DNA of 64,000 nucleotides from Clostridiales bacterium (GCA_018366495.1 JAGZHZ010000006.1:49925-113924), one strand, 5' to 3'. Shown: positions 1-8,828, counted from the stretch's first letter. Translations and numbers: made by a program. The notes: generated by a model from the sequence alone, not told the origin.

Positions 1-594
1 TTTTTCATCTCTTTTCACTCTCCTTCTCTTTACTATTTTCTGCATAAAATGAGGAATCCAGTTTTTAAAAATACGGATAAGACAAATCCCTGCCGCGATG
101 ATCAAAATACTGCATCCGATTCCAAAAAGTCCCATGCCCCCGATCACGAGTGTTCCTGGCGCTGAAAAAGGAATCGCTACGATTGCTCTGAGAATGAGTT
201 TCATTCCGACCAGTCCGAATGAAACACCCAGAATAAAAACAGATGCTATCACACATACCAGTGTAAAGATGAGACAGCCTGCCAATATAATCAATGACAT
301 TGCCAAAGGCACACTGATCGGAGCTGTCAAAATGGCCAGGATGGAGAGCAGCATCACATTTTTTGTATAGTGTTTTTCCCTTTTGGATGTATTTACTTTC
401 TTTGTCACAAGATTGGAGAGCAATTCCCCAGCTGCCTCCTTGGGCGTTCCAAGCTCCTCAATTACATTCTGTTCTCCCTCTTCTCCAGCCTCATCAAAAT
501 ATTCTGTAAAATACTCCATTGCATTTTCATAGTCGTCTTTTGGCAGTCTCTTTAAATATTTTCTGAGCTGGCTCAAATATTCTTCTCTATTCAT
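1..594 (-). CDS. DUF1700 (HAAS domain) membrane protein, 3' end outside window
   Basis: My reading of the minus strand from the ATG at 594 is open for 198 codons to the window edge, so the C-terminus is missing. The N-terminal ~70 residues (MNREEYLSQLRKYLKRLPKD..., then an acidic EYFDEAGEEGEQ stretch and a GTPKEAA turn) match the HAAS/DUF1700 cytoplasmic domain. About three hydrophobic segments rich in Ile, Leu, Ala and Val follow, and a basic stretch (KRRRVKR) closes the visible part. The start overlaps the PadR stop as ATGA (591-594), so translation is probably coupled. PadR-DUF1700 pairs are common in Firmicutes, and DUF1700 proteins are thought to work with the adjacent PadR regulator; the biochemical role is unknown. 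A second ATG at 8-6, behind a GGAGAG sequence, may start the next gene, often a DUF4097 protein in this arrangement. Confidence 0.85.
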   Translation of the reverse strand, partial: MNREEYLSQLRKYLKRLPKDDYENAMEYFTEYFDEAGEEGEQNVIEELGTPKEAAGELLSNLVTKKVNTSKREKHYTKNVMLLSILAILTAPISVPLAMSLIILAGCLIFTLVCVIASVFILGVSFGLVGMKLILRAIVAIPFSAPGTLVIGGMGLFGIGCSILIIAAGICLIRIFKNWIPHFMQKIVKRRRVKRDEK

Positions 595-908
595 TTTTCC
601 ACTCTCCCTTCTATGATATCGTCAATCATATTGCGGTACATCTTCCATTCTTCTTTCAGAAATTTAAGCTGTTCTTTTCCTTCCTCAGTTATCGCATAAT
701 ACTTTCTGTTTCTTCCCTGATATTCCTGGTTATATGTTACCAGATATCCGCTGTTCTCTAACTTTCTCAAAATCGGATACAGCGTTGACTCTTTGATATT
801 CGCTACAAGCTTTACGATCTGACTGATCTGATAGCCATACGAATCTTCTCTTTCCACGACACACAGAATCAGACATTCAATCAAAAGTGCTGATACCGGA
901 TAATACAC
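591..908 (-). CDS. PadR family transcriptional regulator
   Basis: A 105-residue winged-helix repressor of the PadR type. The N-terminal MYYPVSALLIE followed by EDSYGYQISQ, the recognition-helix region IKESTLYPILRKLE, and the wing GRNRKYYAITEEG are family hallmarks. A short helix at the C-terminus would mediate dimerisation. The GTG at 908 is preferred because AGGTGA lies 5 bases upstream and family members begin M(Y/F)(Y/F)PVS; a GTG at 917 lies inside that ribosome site. The gene overlaps the DUF1700 gene by 4 bases. The AT-rich near-palindrome upstream (about 946-980) is a candidate autoregulatory operator. The ligand and regulon cannot be deduced. Confidence 0.9.
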   Translation of the reverse strand: MYYPVSALLIECLILCVVEREDSYGYQISQIVKLVANIKESTLYPILRKLENSGYLVTYNQEYQGRNRKYYAITEEGKEQLKFLKEEWKMYRNMIDDIIEGRVEK

Positions 909-945
909 ACAGATCACCTCTCTTTGTTCTCTTTTATTTAGTTTA

Positions 946-980
946 TTTTATATATATAAAATTTTTATATATATTATTTT
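946..980. promoter_or_regulatory. AT-rich imperfect palindrome upstream of padR (candidate operator)
   Basis: Two TATATATA tracts flank an AAAATTTTT centre, giving an almost symmetric element 40-70 bases before the PadR start. PadR proteins usually autoregulate through inverted repeats near their own promoter. Extreme AT content means this could also be simple promoter DNA. The rest of the 918-1223 gap is AT-rich and non-coding apart from the marR promoter and repeat described separately. Confidence 0.35.
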
Positions 981-1121
981 ATCACTTATATCCTCTTTGT
1001 CAATCTCTTTTGTTTTATTCTTTTTACAAAATTGTGCTTTATCTGTTTATTTATTTTTAAAAGCAATTTTTACCAACTCTTTATTTCTCAAATTTTTGAT
1101 TAAAATTCTCCTGAAAGTTTC

Positions 1122-1149
1122 TTGACAAAACCGAAAATATGCTTATAAT
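1122..1149 (+). promoter_or_regulatory. Promoter of the marR-MATE operon
   Basis: TTGACA at 1122-1127 and TATAAT at 1144-1149 are both perfect consensus, separated by 16 bases. Transcription should start near 1157, leaving a leader of about 65 bases that contains a tandem 15-bp repeat (1178-1207) before the ribosome site. Confidence 0.85.
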
Positions 1150-1177
1150 AAATTTGAAAATAGTTTTTTTAAGAACT

Positions 1178-1207
1178 TTTTTATATAAAACATTTTTATA
1201 TAAAACA
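1178..1207 (+). repeat. Tandem 2 x 15-bp direct repeat in the marR leader
   Basis: The unit TTTTTATATAAAACA occurs twice back to back at 1178-1192 and 1193-1207, between the putative transcription start and the ribosome site of the MarR gene. Each unit contains a partial TTTTATATAAAA symmetry, so two dimers could bind side by side. The position fits a roadblock-type operator for MarR autoregulation, but that is inference. Confidence 0.55.
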
Positions 1208-1223
1208 AAAGAAAGGAGTTTTT

Positions 1224-1679
1224 ATGTCGGAGACAAGTAATGTTTTTTTATCAATTCGAGGAATGATTAAACTGTACGATCAGCATCTTGAAGGGATTCG
1301 CACAGAATATCGGCTTTCTCATATCGAAATCACAATCATCAGTTTTCTCCACAATCATCCTGGCAGAGATACGGCAACGGATATCTCAGATGTACGGATG
1401 CTGCCAAAAGGAAACGTTTCGCAGGGAGTGGAATCTCTAATTCAGAAAGCTCTGCTCATCCGCACACCGGATGCATCTGACAGAAGAAAAATTCATCTTT
1501 CTCTGACAGCAGAGGCTTTGCCGATTGTTGAAGAAATCGAACAGGAAAAAAACAAACTTACATCCAAAATCTTCGCTGGCTTTTCGCCTGAAGAACTGAA
1601 TCTGTATCTTGAAATGAACGAACGCATCCGATACAATGCGCAAAGAGAATTGAAAGGAGATAAGAAAAATGTCAAATGA
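1224..1679 (+). CDS. MarR family transcriptional regulator
   Basis: A 151-residue winged-helix protein. The central helix-turn-helix runs from about residue 38 (IEITIISFLHNHPGRDTATDIS) to about 75 (KGNVSQGVESLIQKALL). The wing follows as RTPDASDRRKIHLSLT, with the conserved DxRxxxLxLT signature, and a long C-terminal helix should dimerise. AAAGGAG sits 6 bases before the ATG. The last 11 bases overlap the MATE gene, so the pair is one operon and this protein is probably a ligand-responsive repressor of the exporter. The promoter lies at 1122-1149. Confidence 0.92.
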   Translation: MSETSNVFLSIRGMIKLYDQHLEGIRTEYRLSHIEITIISFLHNHPGRDTATDISDVRMLPKGNVSQGVESLIQKALLIRTPDASDRRKIHLSLTAEALPIVEEIEQEKNKLTSKIFAGFSPEELNLYLEMNERIRYNAQRELKGDKKNVK

Positions 1680-3051
1680 AAAAGACTTTCTCGGCACAGA
1701 GCCGGTCGGAAAGCTTCTGTTAAAATTGGCTCTTCCTACCGTCGCTGCCCAGATCATCAATATGCTTTATAACATTGTCGACCGTATTTATATCGGTCAT
1801 ATTCCTGACGTAGGAGCTATGGCGCTGACTGGTGTCGGAGTCTGTATGCCGCTGATCATGATCGTAGCCGCTTTCGCTGCACTTGTCAGCACCGGCGGCG
1901 CTCCAAGAGCTACTATTTTTATGGGAAAAGGAGATAAAGAATCTGCTGAAAAAACACTTGGAAACTGCTTTCTCCTGCAGATTCTCGTATCCCTTGGCCT
2001 GACGGCGATCCTGCTGATCTGGAACCGTGATTTTCTGCTTGCCTTCGGCGCAAGTGAAAATACGATTGAATACGGTGTCAAATATATGAACATCTATGCT
2101 GTCGGTACTATTTTTGTTCAGCTGACACTCGGAATGAATGCTTTCATCACAGCACAGGGATTTGCAAAAACAGGTATGCTCTCTGTTCTGATCGGAGCTG
2201 TCGCCAATATTATCCTCGATCCTATTTTTATCTTCGGACTTCATATGGGTGTAGAAGGCGCTGCACTGGCAACAATTATCTCTCAGGCGCTCTCCTGTAT
2301 CTGGGTTTTATCTTTCTTGTTTGGAAAGAAAACTCTGCTCAAGATTAAAAAATGTCACCTTGGATTAAAGGCAAATATCATCCTGCCAAGCCTTGCTCTT
2401 GGATTATCCGTCTTTATCATGCAGGCCAGCGAGAGTATCATCTCCGTCTGCTTTAACTCTTCTCTGCTGAAATATGGAGGAGATATCGCTGTTGGCGCTA
2501 TGACGATCCTGACAAGTGTTATGCAGTTTGCCATGCTTCCTCTTCAGGGTCTTGGACAAGGTGCACAGCCGATCATCAGCTACAATTATGGTTCCGGCAA
2601 TGCCAATCGTGTAAAGGCTGCATTTAAGCTTCTCTTAAAAGCAAGTCTTTCTTACGCTGTGATTTTATGGCTGGGTATCATGTTCTTCCCTCAGATATTT
2701 GCTTCCCTGTTCACCACAGATGCAGCTCTTCTCGATTTCACAAAGACTGCTCTTCGTATCTACATGGCTGCCCTCTTCCTGTTTGGTATACAGATGGCTT
2801 GCCAGATGACATTTACAGCGCTCGGAAAAGCAAAAGCTTCTATCGCTGTCGCTGTTACAAGAAAATTTATTCTGCTGATCCCTCTGATTTATATCATGCC
2901 GCAGATTCTGAAAAACAATCAGACAATGGCTGTCTATCTCTCAGAGCCAATCGCAGATACACTTGCCGTAACTTTCACTGCAATTTTGTTTGTATTTCAG
3001 TTTAAAAAGGCAATCGCAGAAATCACAAAAAAACCAGAACTTTCTGCCTGA
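1669..3051 (+). CDS. MATE family multidrug/Na+ or H+ antiporter
   Basis: A 460-residue polytopic membrane protein with about twelve hydrophobic segments in two homologous halves. Family signatures include the N-terminal GTEPVGKLLLKLALPTVAAQ and MLYNIVDRIYIGH, the ANIILDPIFIFG motif near residue 180, and GLGQGAQPIISYNYGSGN near residue 300. This is the MepA-like DinF/NorM branch, which exports cationic drugs and metabolites using an ion gradient. It overlaps the MarR gene by 11 bases and carries its own AAAGGAG site inside the end of marR. A strong hairpin terminator follows at 3150-3200. The substrate is not predictable. Confidence 0.93.
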   Translation: MSNEKDFLGTEPVGKLLLKLALPTVAAQIINMLYNIVDRIYIGHIPDVGAMALTGVGVCMPLIMIVAAFAALVSTGGAPRATIFMGKGDKESAEKTLGNCFLLQILVSLGLTAILLIWNRDFLLAFGASENTIEYGVKYMNIYAVGTIFVQLTLGMNAFITAQGFAKTGMLSVLIGAVANIILDPIFIFGLHMGVEGAALATIISQALSCIWVLSFLFGKKTLLKIKKCHLGLKANIILPSLALGLSVFIMQASESIISVCFNSSLLKYGGDIAVGAMTILTSVMQFAMLPLQGLGQGAQPIISYNYGSGNANRVKAAFKLLLKASLSYAVILWLGIMFFPQIFASLFTTDAALLDFTKTALRIYMAALFLFGIQMACQMTFTALGKAKASIAVAVTRKFILLIPLIYIMPQILKNNQTMAVYLSEPIADTLAVTFTAILFVFQFKKAIAEITKKPELSA

Positions 3052-3149
3052 GGAATCGGCTTCCCTCTGCAGAAAACCGCAAATTTTCTAAATCATTTGC
3101 CCAAAATAGCTGGGCGATAGAAAAACAAAATCCTATTGCCGGAAACAGA

Positions 3150-3200
3150 AATCCCCTTCTGCTGTATCTTCCCTGATCCAGCAGAAGGGGATTATTTTTT
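3150..3200. terminator. Rho-independent terminator between MATE gene and hppA
   Basis: A perfect 15-bp stem (3150-3164 with 3179-3193, core ATCCCCTTCTGCTG) encloses a 14-base loop. It is followed on the plus strand by a T run at 3195-3200. The genes converge here, so it may also stop hppA transcripts. Confidence 0.9.
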
Positions 3201-3236
3201 CTTTCAACTCTTTAAAAGTTATCTTTTCTTTTTTAT

Positions 3237-5414
3237 TTATCCAAACATTCTTCCGATCCAGTCAGCCAGATTGTGCTGTGCAAATACCGCCACAGCTACA
3301 AGGGAGATTGTGGACATAATCTTGATAAAAATGTCAAGGCACGGACCGACCGTATCTTTCAGTGGATCACCAACGGTATCTCCCACCACAGCAGCGTCAT
3401 GTGCTTCACTGCCTTTCCCTATTCCTGCTATTCCGCCGGATTCAATAAATTTTTTGCCGTTATCCCAGGCTCCTCCGGCATTTCCGGCATAGATGGCAAT
3501 CATGATAGAACAGATAGTGGAACCGATCAGAATTCCTCCTACAAACTCCGGCCCCAAAATAAACCCACACGCAACCGGCACTACGATTGCAAGAAGAGAT
3601 GGAATCTTCATCTCGCTGATGGAACCCTTTGTAGAAATCTCAATGCACGTCTTATAATCTGGTTTTGCTTTTCCTTCCAGAATTCCCGGAATTTCTCTGA
3701 ACTGTCTTCTCACTTCATCGACCATCTTCCGCGCTGCCTTTGCCACAGCCTCAATCAACATTCCTGAGAACAAAAACGGCAGAGCTCCGCCGATAATCAC
3801 GCCGGCAAGCGTCATCGGTTCCACAAGATTCAATACAAGTGCTGTGCTGAAATCATTGTAGGAATACAGATAAGAAATCATCAGTGCAAGCGCCGCCAGC
3901 GCACCAGAGCCGATTGCAAAGCCTTTTCCGATTGCAGCTGTTGTATTTCCAACGGAGTCTAATGTATCCGTAATCTTTCGTACATCTTTATCCAGCTTCG
4001 CCATCTCAGCGATTCCTCCAGCGTTGTCTGAAATCGGTCCGTAAGTATCTACCGATACAGTAGCTGTCACAAAAGAAAGCATTCCAATTGCAGCCATCGC
4101 TACTCCATACATTCCAGATACCTGATAAGAAATGATAATTCCCATTCCCAAAATGATACATGGCGCCATACATGATTTCATACCGAGAGCCATTCCCTGT
4201 GTGATTGTCAAAGCCGCTCCCTCCATCGAGGTATGCGCCAGATTGCGTGTCGGTTTAAACTCATCCGAAGTATAAAATTCTGCAATCATTCCGATCACAA
4301 CGCCTGCCGCCACCCCGATTGCAGCTGCAATCCAGACTGAAAGCCATCCGCAGCGAAATCCTAAGATTTTTTCCAGAGCTGCCGATTCATACTGTTGAAA
4401 CGTGATATAGGATACAACTATGCCGAACAGCAGCGTCATACCGGACGCAATATAAGTAGCCATATTCAAATCTCTGTGCGGATTTTGAGACATCCGTTTT
4501 TTTAGCAGTAAAAATGCGATTCCGATACAACACGCAATCAGTCCCAGAGCTACAAAAAGCATAGGAAAGAGCACCAGATCTTTTAACATTTCATTTGTCA
4601 TTCCTGTATTTTCTGCCAATGATTTGGAAAACATATGATATGCCAAAATAATTCCGGATGCGATTGCTCCGACAAAGCTTTCCAGAAGGTCAGAACCTAG
4701 TCCTGCTACGTCCCCCACATTATCTCCAACATTGTCGGCGATTGTTGCCGGATTTCTCGGATCATCTTCTGGAATATGAGCCTCCGTCTTTCCGACCAAG
4801 TCAGCTCCCATGTCAGCCGCCTTTGTATAAATTCCGCCTCCTACACGATTAAACATTGCAACAAGCGAGCAGCCCAGTGCGTAACCTGAAAGTGTCATTG
4901 TGAAAGGACAGAAACTCAATCCGATCATGTTTGTGTAAGACGCCTCCGTGATGTCAAGCTGACCCATGCCGATTCCAAAAATCATATAAACTAAAAATAA
5001 TCCAAACAACGCACATCCGCCTACGCATAAGCCCATGACAGAACCGCCCCGAAATGCAACTTTCACCGTTTCACCAATGTCCTTCGTCTCTCTGGCGCGG
5101 TTTGCCACCCTGACATTTGCATACGTTGCGATCTTCATTCCGATAAAACCAGCTGATCCTGACATCACAGATCCAATCAGAAGCGCTGCCGCTGCATGCC
5201 ATGTTGTGATGACAGCCATCAAAACTGCAATCACCGCAATCACCGTGTACAGTACTTTATATTCATACTGAATAAACGCATTTGCTCCGATCCGGATTGT
5301 GCCTGCAATCTCCGCCATCTCTTTTGTGCCTTCCGGCATTCTTTTCACTGTCACAAAATTAAATGCTGCAAATCCCAATGCCAGCATTGCTGCAATCATC
5401 ACTAAATAAATCAT
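3237..5414 (-). CDS. hppA: Membrane-bound K+-dependent pyrophosphatase, ion-translocating
   Basis: A 725-residue integral membrane pyrophosphatase with about 16 helices. It couples PPi hydrolysis to Na+ and/or H+ export. Substrate motifs are visible: ADMGADLVGKTE, then the PEDDPRNPATIADNVGDNVGD loop near residues 215-240, and the C-terminal GDTVGDPLKDTVGP. In the segment GNTTAAIGKGFAIGS the residue that separates subclasses is Ala rather than Lys, which marks the K+-dependent class. Many K+-dependent enzymes from gut Clostridia pump Na+, but the ion is not certain from this reading. The ribosome site is GGGGGACGGGAA before the ATG. The gene is monocistronic, bounded by the terminators at 3150-3200 and 5659-5718. 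Confidence 0.96.
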   Translation of the reverse strand: MIYLVMIAAMLALGFAAFNFVTVKRMPEGTKEMAEIAGTIRIGANAFIQYEYKVLYTVIAVIAVLMAVITTWHAAAALLIGSVMSGSAGFIGMKIATYANVRVANRARETKDIGETVKVAFRGGSVMGLCVGGCALFGLFLVYMIFGIGMGQLDITEASYTNMIGLSFCPFTMTLSGYALGCSLVAMFNRVGGGIYTKAADMGADLVGKTEAHIPEDDPRNPATIADNVGDNVGDVAGLGSDLLESFVGAIASGIILAYHMFSKSLAENTGMTNEMLKDLVLFPMLFVALGLIACCIGIAFLLLKKRMSQNPHRDLNMATYIASGMTLLFGIVVSYITFQQYESAALEKILGFRCGWLSVWIAAAIGVAAGVVIGMIAEFYTSDEFKPTRNLAHTSMEGAALTITQGMALGMKSCMAPCIILGMGIIISYQVSGMYGVAMAAIGMLSFVTATVSVDTYGPISDNAGGIAEMAKLDKDVRKITDTLDSVGNTTAAIGKGFAIGSGALAALALMISYLYSYNDFSTALVLNLVEPMTLAGVIIGGALPFLFSGMLIEAVAKAARKMVDEVRRQFREIPGILEGKAKPDYKTCIEISTKGSISEMKIPSLLAIVVPVACGFILGPEFVGGILIGSTICSIMIAIYAGNAGGAWDNGKKFIESGGIAGIGKGSEAHDAAVVGDTVGDPLKDTVGPCLDIFIKIMSTISLVAVAVFAQHNLADWIGRMFG

Positions 5415-5658
5415 TTCCCGTCCCCCTTTTCGTTTTGTTTTATTAATTTAGCTCTGACAGAAGCATTTTCTATTTTTGTCCGTCCCTCCCTTCTCTTGTC
5501 TTTATTTTTATATCATAAGACAATTTATTTTATCCCGTTCTTTTTTCGCTATTTAAAATATTTTATCATATTTTTCAGTTTTTTCATATCTTTTTTATAT
5601 TTTTTTGATATATTCAAACGATATCCCTTTCTTTTTCCAACTTTTTTCGATACAAACT
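5415..5658. other. AT-rich intergenic region upstream of hppA
   Basis: About 240 bases, very AT-rich on both strands. It contains the hppA ribosome site and presumably its promoter, but I find no convincing -35/-10 pair. No gene of any size is supported. Confidence 0.6.
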
Positions 5659-5718
5659 AAAAAAAGGCAGTGTAAAAATACGAAATTTTTTGCCAAATAA
5701 CGCATCTTTATACTGCCT
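5659..5718 (-). terminator. Terminator of the merR-like gene
   Basis: On the minus strand AGGCAGT (5718-5712) pairs with ACTGCCT (5671-5665). Further partial pairing of the flanking TATAAAGATGCG and CGTATTTTTA segments extends the stem, and a T run at 5665-5659 follows. It lies 33 bases after the stop of the MerR-type regulator. Confidence 0.8.
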
Positions 5719-5750
5719 CTCTATTTCTGTCAAATTCTGTTTTCTTTTTC

Positions 5751-6587
5751 CTAATCTGGTCTTGACGCCAGTTTGCTGATGCCGCAAATCAATGCGCTTC
5801 CCAATACAATCGCATCCACAAACAGCATGATCACCACATTTTTTACATATCCGTACACAAACAGCACGGAAAAAATCTCTGCTGATAATAAGACAAAACA
5901 AAGACAATTTGTCATATAATCTGAAATCACATCATTCATATCATGTTGAATTTGAAGTTTCCATCTGAAATATGTCCTGAAAAACATTCGGATTATCATG
6001 CAGCCTACAGGATAGAAAAAGATACATACTTTTGAAACGGTTGAGCTTGCCTCCCCTCCACTGTATTGAATTGGAATCTGATTCGGCAGATATGAATAAG
6101 TCAGAATTCCAACCAAAAGACTGATCAACGTGATCGCTCCCCAGACCATAGAGCCTCCCCACGTATAGAGAAAGCTGACGGAATCCAGCTTAAATACTTT
6201 TTTATTTTCTTTCCAGTATTCAGGAAGTTTTTCTGTATATCTTTCGATATCCAGACTGTCATAATTGATTTCTCCATCTGCAATCATTTGCCTGCAGATC
6301 TTCTTTGCCCTGTTCAGCTCTGAAATCTGCTCATTCAAAATTTTTTCCTGTTCACAGATCGCATCCATGAAAACAATTTCATGGTTCATAATTTTTTGGA
6401 TATTCTGAACAGAAATTCCCAATGTCCTTAAATATGCAATTTTTTTAATGTCATTCACATTTTCTTCTGTGTACTCCCTGTATCCATTTGTCTCGTTTCT
6501 GTCCGGAGAAATCAACTTTTCCTTTTCATAGAAACGAATGTTGGAACGAGCCAGACCTGTTTTTTCTTCTACCTCTTTTATCGTCAT
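5751..6587 (-). CDS. MerR-type regulator with C-terminal membrane domain
   Basis: A 278-residue fusion. Residues 1-70 form a MerR DNA-binding domain (MTIKEVEEKTGLARSNIRFYEKEKLI, then NGYREYTEENV and IAYLRTLGISVQNIQ). Residues 75-110 form a dimerisation coiled coil. From about residue 137 there are four hydrophobic segments. After the first comes a PNQIPIQYSGGEAS motif like that in DUF1648-type membrane proteins. The effector domain is therefore in the membrane, so the regulator would bind DNA while tethered. GGGTGATGCAGGT precedes the ATG. The gene has its own promoter with a 19-bp spacer and its own terminator. The adjacent ABC-2 operon is transcribed in the same direction from a separate start further upstream. 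The signal sensed is unknown. Confidence 0.88.
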   Translation of the reverse strand: MTIKEVEEKTGLARSNIRFYEKEKLISPDRNETNGYREYTEENVNDIKKIAYLRTLGISVQNIQKIMNHEIVFMDAICEQEKILNEQISELNRAKKICRQMIADGEINYDSLDIERYTEKLPEYWKENKKVFKLDSVSFLYTWGGSMVWGAITLISLLVGILTYSYLPNQIPIQYSGGEASSTVSKVCIFFYPVGCMIIRMFFRTYFRWKLQIQHDMNDVISDYMTNCLCFVLLSAEIFSVLFVYGYVKNVVIMLFVDAIVLGSALICGISKLASRPD

Positions 6588-6605
6588 ACCTGCATCACCC
6601 TTTTT

Positions 6606-6644
6606 TATAGCAATATTAAGCTATAAATAAGGTTTACAGTCAAG
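6606..6644 (-). promoter_or_regulatory. MerR-type promoter with 19-bp spacer and dyad
   Basis: On the minus strand TTGACT (-35) is followed after 19 bases by TAATAT (-10). The long spacer is the hallmark of promoters activated by MerR proteins through DNA untwisting. TATAGC and GCTATA arms (6606-6611 and 6620-6625) flank the -10 as an inverted repeat. The element ends about 20 bases before the start codon of the MerR-type gene, suggesting autoregulation. Confidence 0.6.
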
Positions 6645-6727
6645 TATTTTTTAATGCAGCGGATAAATTTACCCCATTTTTTTATCTGCCTTTCATACAA
6701 CTTCTTTTTCTATTTTTTCTATCTTTT

Positions 6728-7954
6728 TCAGTATACTTCTTTTTTTCGATATGTCAGATAAATAAGCGGAATCATCAGAACAATCAAAACAGAATACATA
6801 ATAATCAAGATTGGAACAGCGCTGAATATTGTTCCAAAAATTTCATATAAATCAAAATGTGTCACTACCTCATTCATCTGAAGCATCTGATCTGGAAGAA
6901 TTCCCAGAACTTTATTCCACCATGGCAAGGTGCTTTCAGACAAAAATGAAGGAAGAAAAGTCAGTCCAAAAGGTACAATCACTGCTGTCATGGACGAATT
7001 TGTTTTTGCAGAAACCAGCATTGTCAGCAACATCATAAATAAGCATCCCAAATATCCACCAAAAACGATCAGCAGATATTCCTGCAGATTTGTAATGTTA
7101 TACATACTCTTCCATCCGTCCATGCTAGACTGAATTGGACAATTTGCCCCATCTATGCCAAGAATTCCTAAAACAAGACCGCTATATAATAAAATAACTC
7201 CCCAGTAAATCACTGTTATAATAATTGTCCCTGCCTTTACTTTTGCCCATATTGCTTTATTTCGTCCATAGTATGAGGAATAGAAAATTGCCGTTGATTT
7301 CTGCTGAAATTCTCCTGAAAAAATTCCTGCACACAAGAATCCCAGTACTAATGTTGAGATCATCATTATCATAGGTGCATATTGGAACAAACTTTTCCAT
7401 CCTGCCTGATAATCATAAGATAAAGGGATTTCCAATTCCTCGTACTTTCCAATTAAATAATCCTTTTCCTCTTCAGAAAACAGCTCATTCCCATCTCCTT
7501 GCAGCCATTGCTTCAAATTTTTAATGCGATTCGGATAAAAATCTTCCGCCATATCGGGAGAAAGGGAATCTGCCAAATAATAGTTATAATCATTGAATTC
7601 TCCATAATCATAATTAAGCAAATTTCTTATATCCATAAATCCTTGTTTTTGACTGTAAGCGATGTCATTCTGCTGAAAATCATTTGACTGTGCTTCCGGT
7701 GTCTGCGAAATTCTCTTATTTTCTTCGATCACTTTCCTGATTACATCTTCCGTCAATTCTCCAGTCCATTCTTTTTTTAACTTTCTTATCTCTGATATAG
7801 CTGCAAATCCTCTTTCTGTATCACCATTTTGATTAACGTATTCATTTTCTCCGATAATAAAATACAAAGCTACAGCTACCACAGCAAAAATAATTCCCAA
7901 CGCAATTTTGCTTCCCCTTTTTGAAAATACTTTTTTTATTTCATAATACGTCAT
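6728..7954 (-). CDS. ABC-2 type transporter permease
   Basis: A 408-residue membrane protein. One hydrophobic helix sits near the N-terminus (IALGIIFAVVAVALYFIIG). A large extracytoplasmic loop of about 150 residues follows, then five or so membrane spans from residue ~190 on (PMIMMISTLVLGFLCAGIFSGEF, then the EFQQKSTAIFYSSYYGRNK cytoplasmic loop). This is the ABC-2 layout. The ATG at 7954 has AGGTGATG just upstream and overlaps the ATPase gene by 14 bases; an in-frame ATG at 7996 lies deeper in the ATPase gene and lacks a ribosome site. It should pair with the ATPase encoded upstream for export or self-protection, possibly against envelope-active peptides. Substrate unknown. Confidence 0.85.
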   Translation of the reverse strand: MTYYEIKKVFSKRGSKIALGIIFAVVAVALYFIIGENEYVNQNGDTERGFAAISEIRKLKKEWTGELTEDVIRKVIEENKRISQTPEAQSNDFQQNDIAYSQKQGFMDIRNLLNYDYGEFNDYNYYLADSLSPDMAEDFYPNRIKNLKQWLQGDGNELFSEEEKDYLIGKYEELEIPLSYDYQAGWKSLFQYAPMIMMISTLVLGFLCAGIFSGEFQQKSTAIFYSSYYGRNKAIWAKVKAGTIIITVIYWGVILLYSGLVLGILGIDGANCPIQSSMDGWKSMYNITNLQEYLLIVFGGYLGCLFMMLLTMLVSAKTNSSMTAVIVPFGLTFLPSFLSESTLPWWNKVLGILPDQMLQMNEVVTHFDLYEIFGTIFSAVPILIIMYSVLIVLMIPLIYLTYRKKEVY

Positions 7955-8828
7955 AATCATCACCTGTCTTCTCTCCAAAGTAATATAGAAATACATCTTC
8001 CAATGTCAAATTGCTTTCTCTTGCATTATAGCAAGGAGCTTGTTCTGACAAAATTCTCAATTCTATACCATCTGAACATGTTTTCATATTAGAAACCTTA
8101 AATTGTTTCTGACACTTCTCCACTTCATCGCTTGCAACCATGCAATTCCATACTTTTACGGGTACTGATTGAATAATATCTTTTTGTGTTCCAGAATGAC
8201 TGATTTTTCCATCTTTCATCAGCAACACTTGGCTTGCAATATATTCTATATCAGAAACAATATGTGTAGACAGTAACACAAGCCGGTCCTGTGATAATTC
8301 ACTGATTAAATTACGAAAACGAATCCTTTCATTTGGATCTAATCCTGCTGTAGGTTCGTCCAATATCAAAATTTTAGGGTTATTCAGCATCGCTTGGGCA
8401 ATCCCTGCTCTTCGTTTCATTCCTCCAGACAGTTTCTTCATTTTTTTATTCTGCACTTTTGTCAAGCCTACCTGATGCAAAAGTTCGGTTATACGTTTTT
8501 TGGCAGCTCCAGGCCGCACTCCTTTAATGGAAGCAATATACATCAAATAATCACACACTGTAAATTCTGGATAAAATCCAAATTCCTGAGGCAAATATCC
8601 CAGCAATTTTCGATATTCTCCATCCATTTGAAAAATATCTTTTCCATTACAGAAAATTTCTCCTGAAGTAGGTTTAATCAGCGTGCAGAGCATTCTCATC
8701 AATGTTGTTTTTCCAGCTCCGTTTACTCCGAGAAGCCCATATATTCCATTATTCATGGTCAGTGTAATCTCATCCACTGCTCTCATTTTCTGAAATTCTT
8801 TTGTCACTCTTTTAAGTTCTATTTCCAC
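7941..8828 (-). CDS. ABC transporter ATP-binding protein
   Basis: A cytoplasmic ABC ATPase of about 295 residues with every catalytic motif: Walker A GVNGAGKTT, Q-loop YLPQEFGF, signature LSGGMKRRAG, Walker B ILILDEPTAGLDP and H-loop LLSTH. The C-terminal ~80 residues form the extension seen in ABC-2 exporters. The start is set at the GTG at 8828, with AGGGAA 8 bases upstream; an ATG at 8870 is in frame but lacks a ribosome site. It belongs to the sigma factor / membrane protein / ATPase / permease operon and overlaps the permease gene. Confidence 0.9.
   Translation of the reverse strand: MEIELKRVTKEFQKMRAVDEITLTMNNGIYGLLGVNGAGKTTLMRMLCTLIKPTSGEIFCNGKDIFQMDGEYRKLLGYLPQEFGFYPEFTVCDYLMYIASIKGVRPGAAKKRITELLHQVGLTKVQNKKMKKLSGGMKRRAGIAQAMLNNPKILILDEPTAGLDPNERIRFRNLISELSQDRLVLLSTHIVSDIEYIASQVLLMKDGKISHSGTQKDIIQSVPVKVWNCMVASDEVEKCQKQFKVSNMKTCSDGIELRILSEQAPCYNARESNLTLEDVFLYYFGEKTGDDYDVL

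Noticed and set aside
1178..1207. Tandem 15-bp repeat considered as a CRISPR-like array
   Set aside because: Only two contiguous units with no spacers; it fits an operator or slippage repeat.
1720..2244. 174-codon open frame on the minus strand
   Set aside because: Antisense to the MATE gene, with an Asp/Ser-rich shadow composition and no ribosome site.
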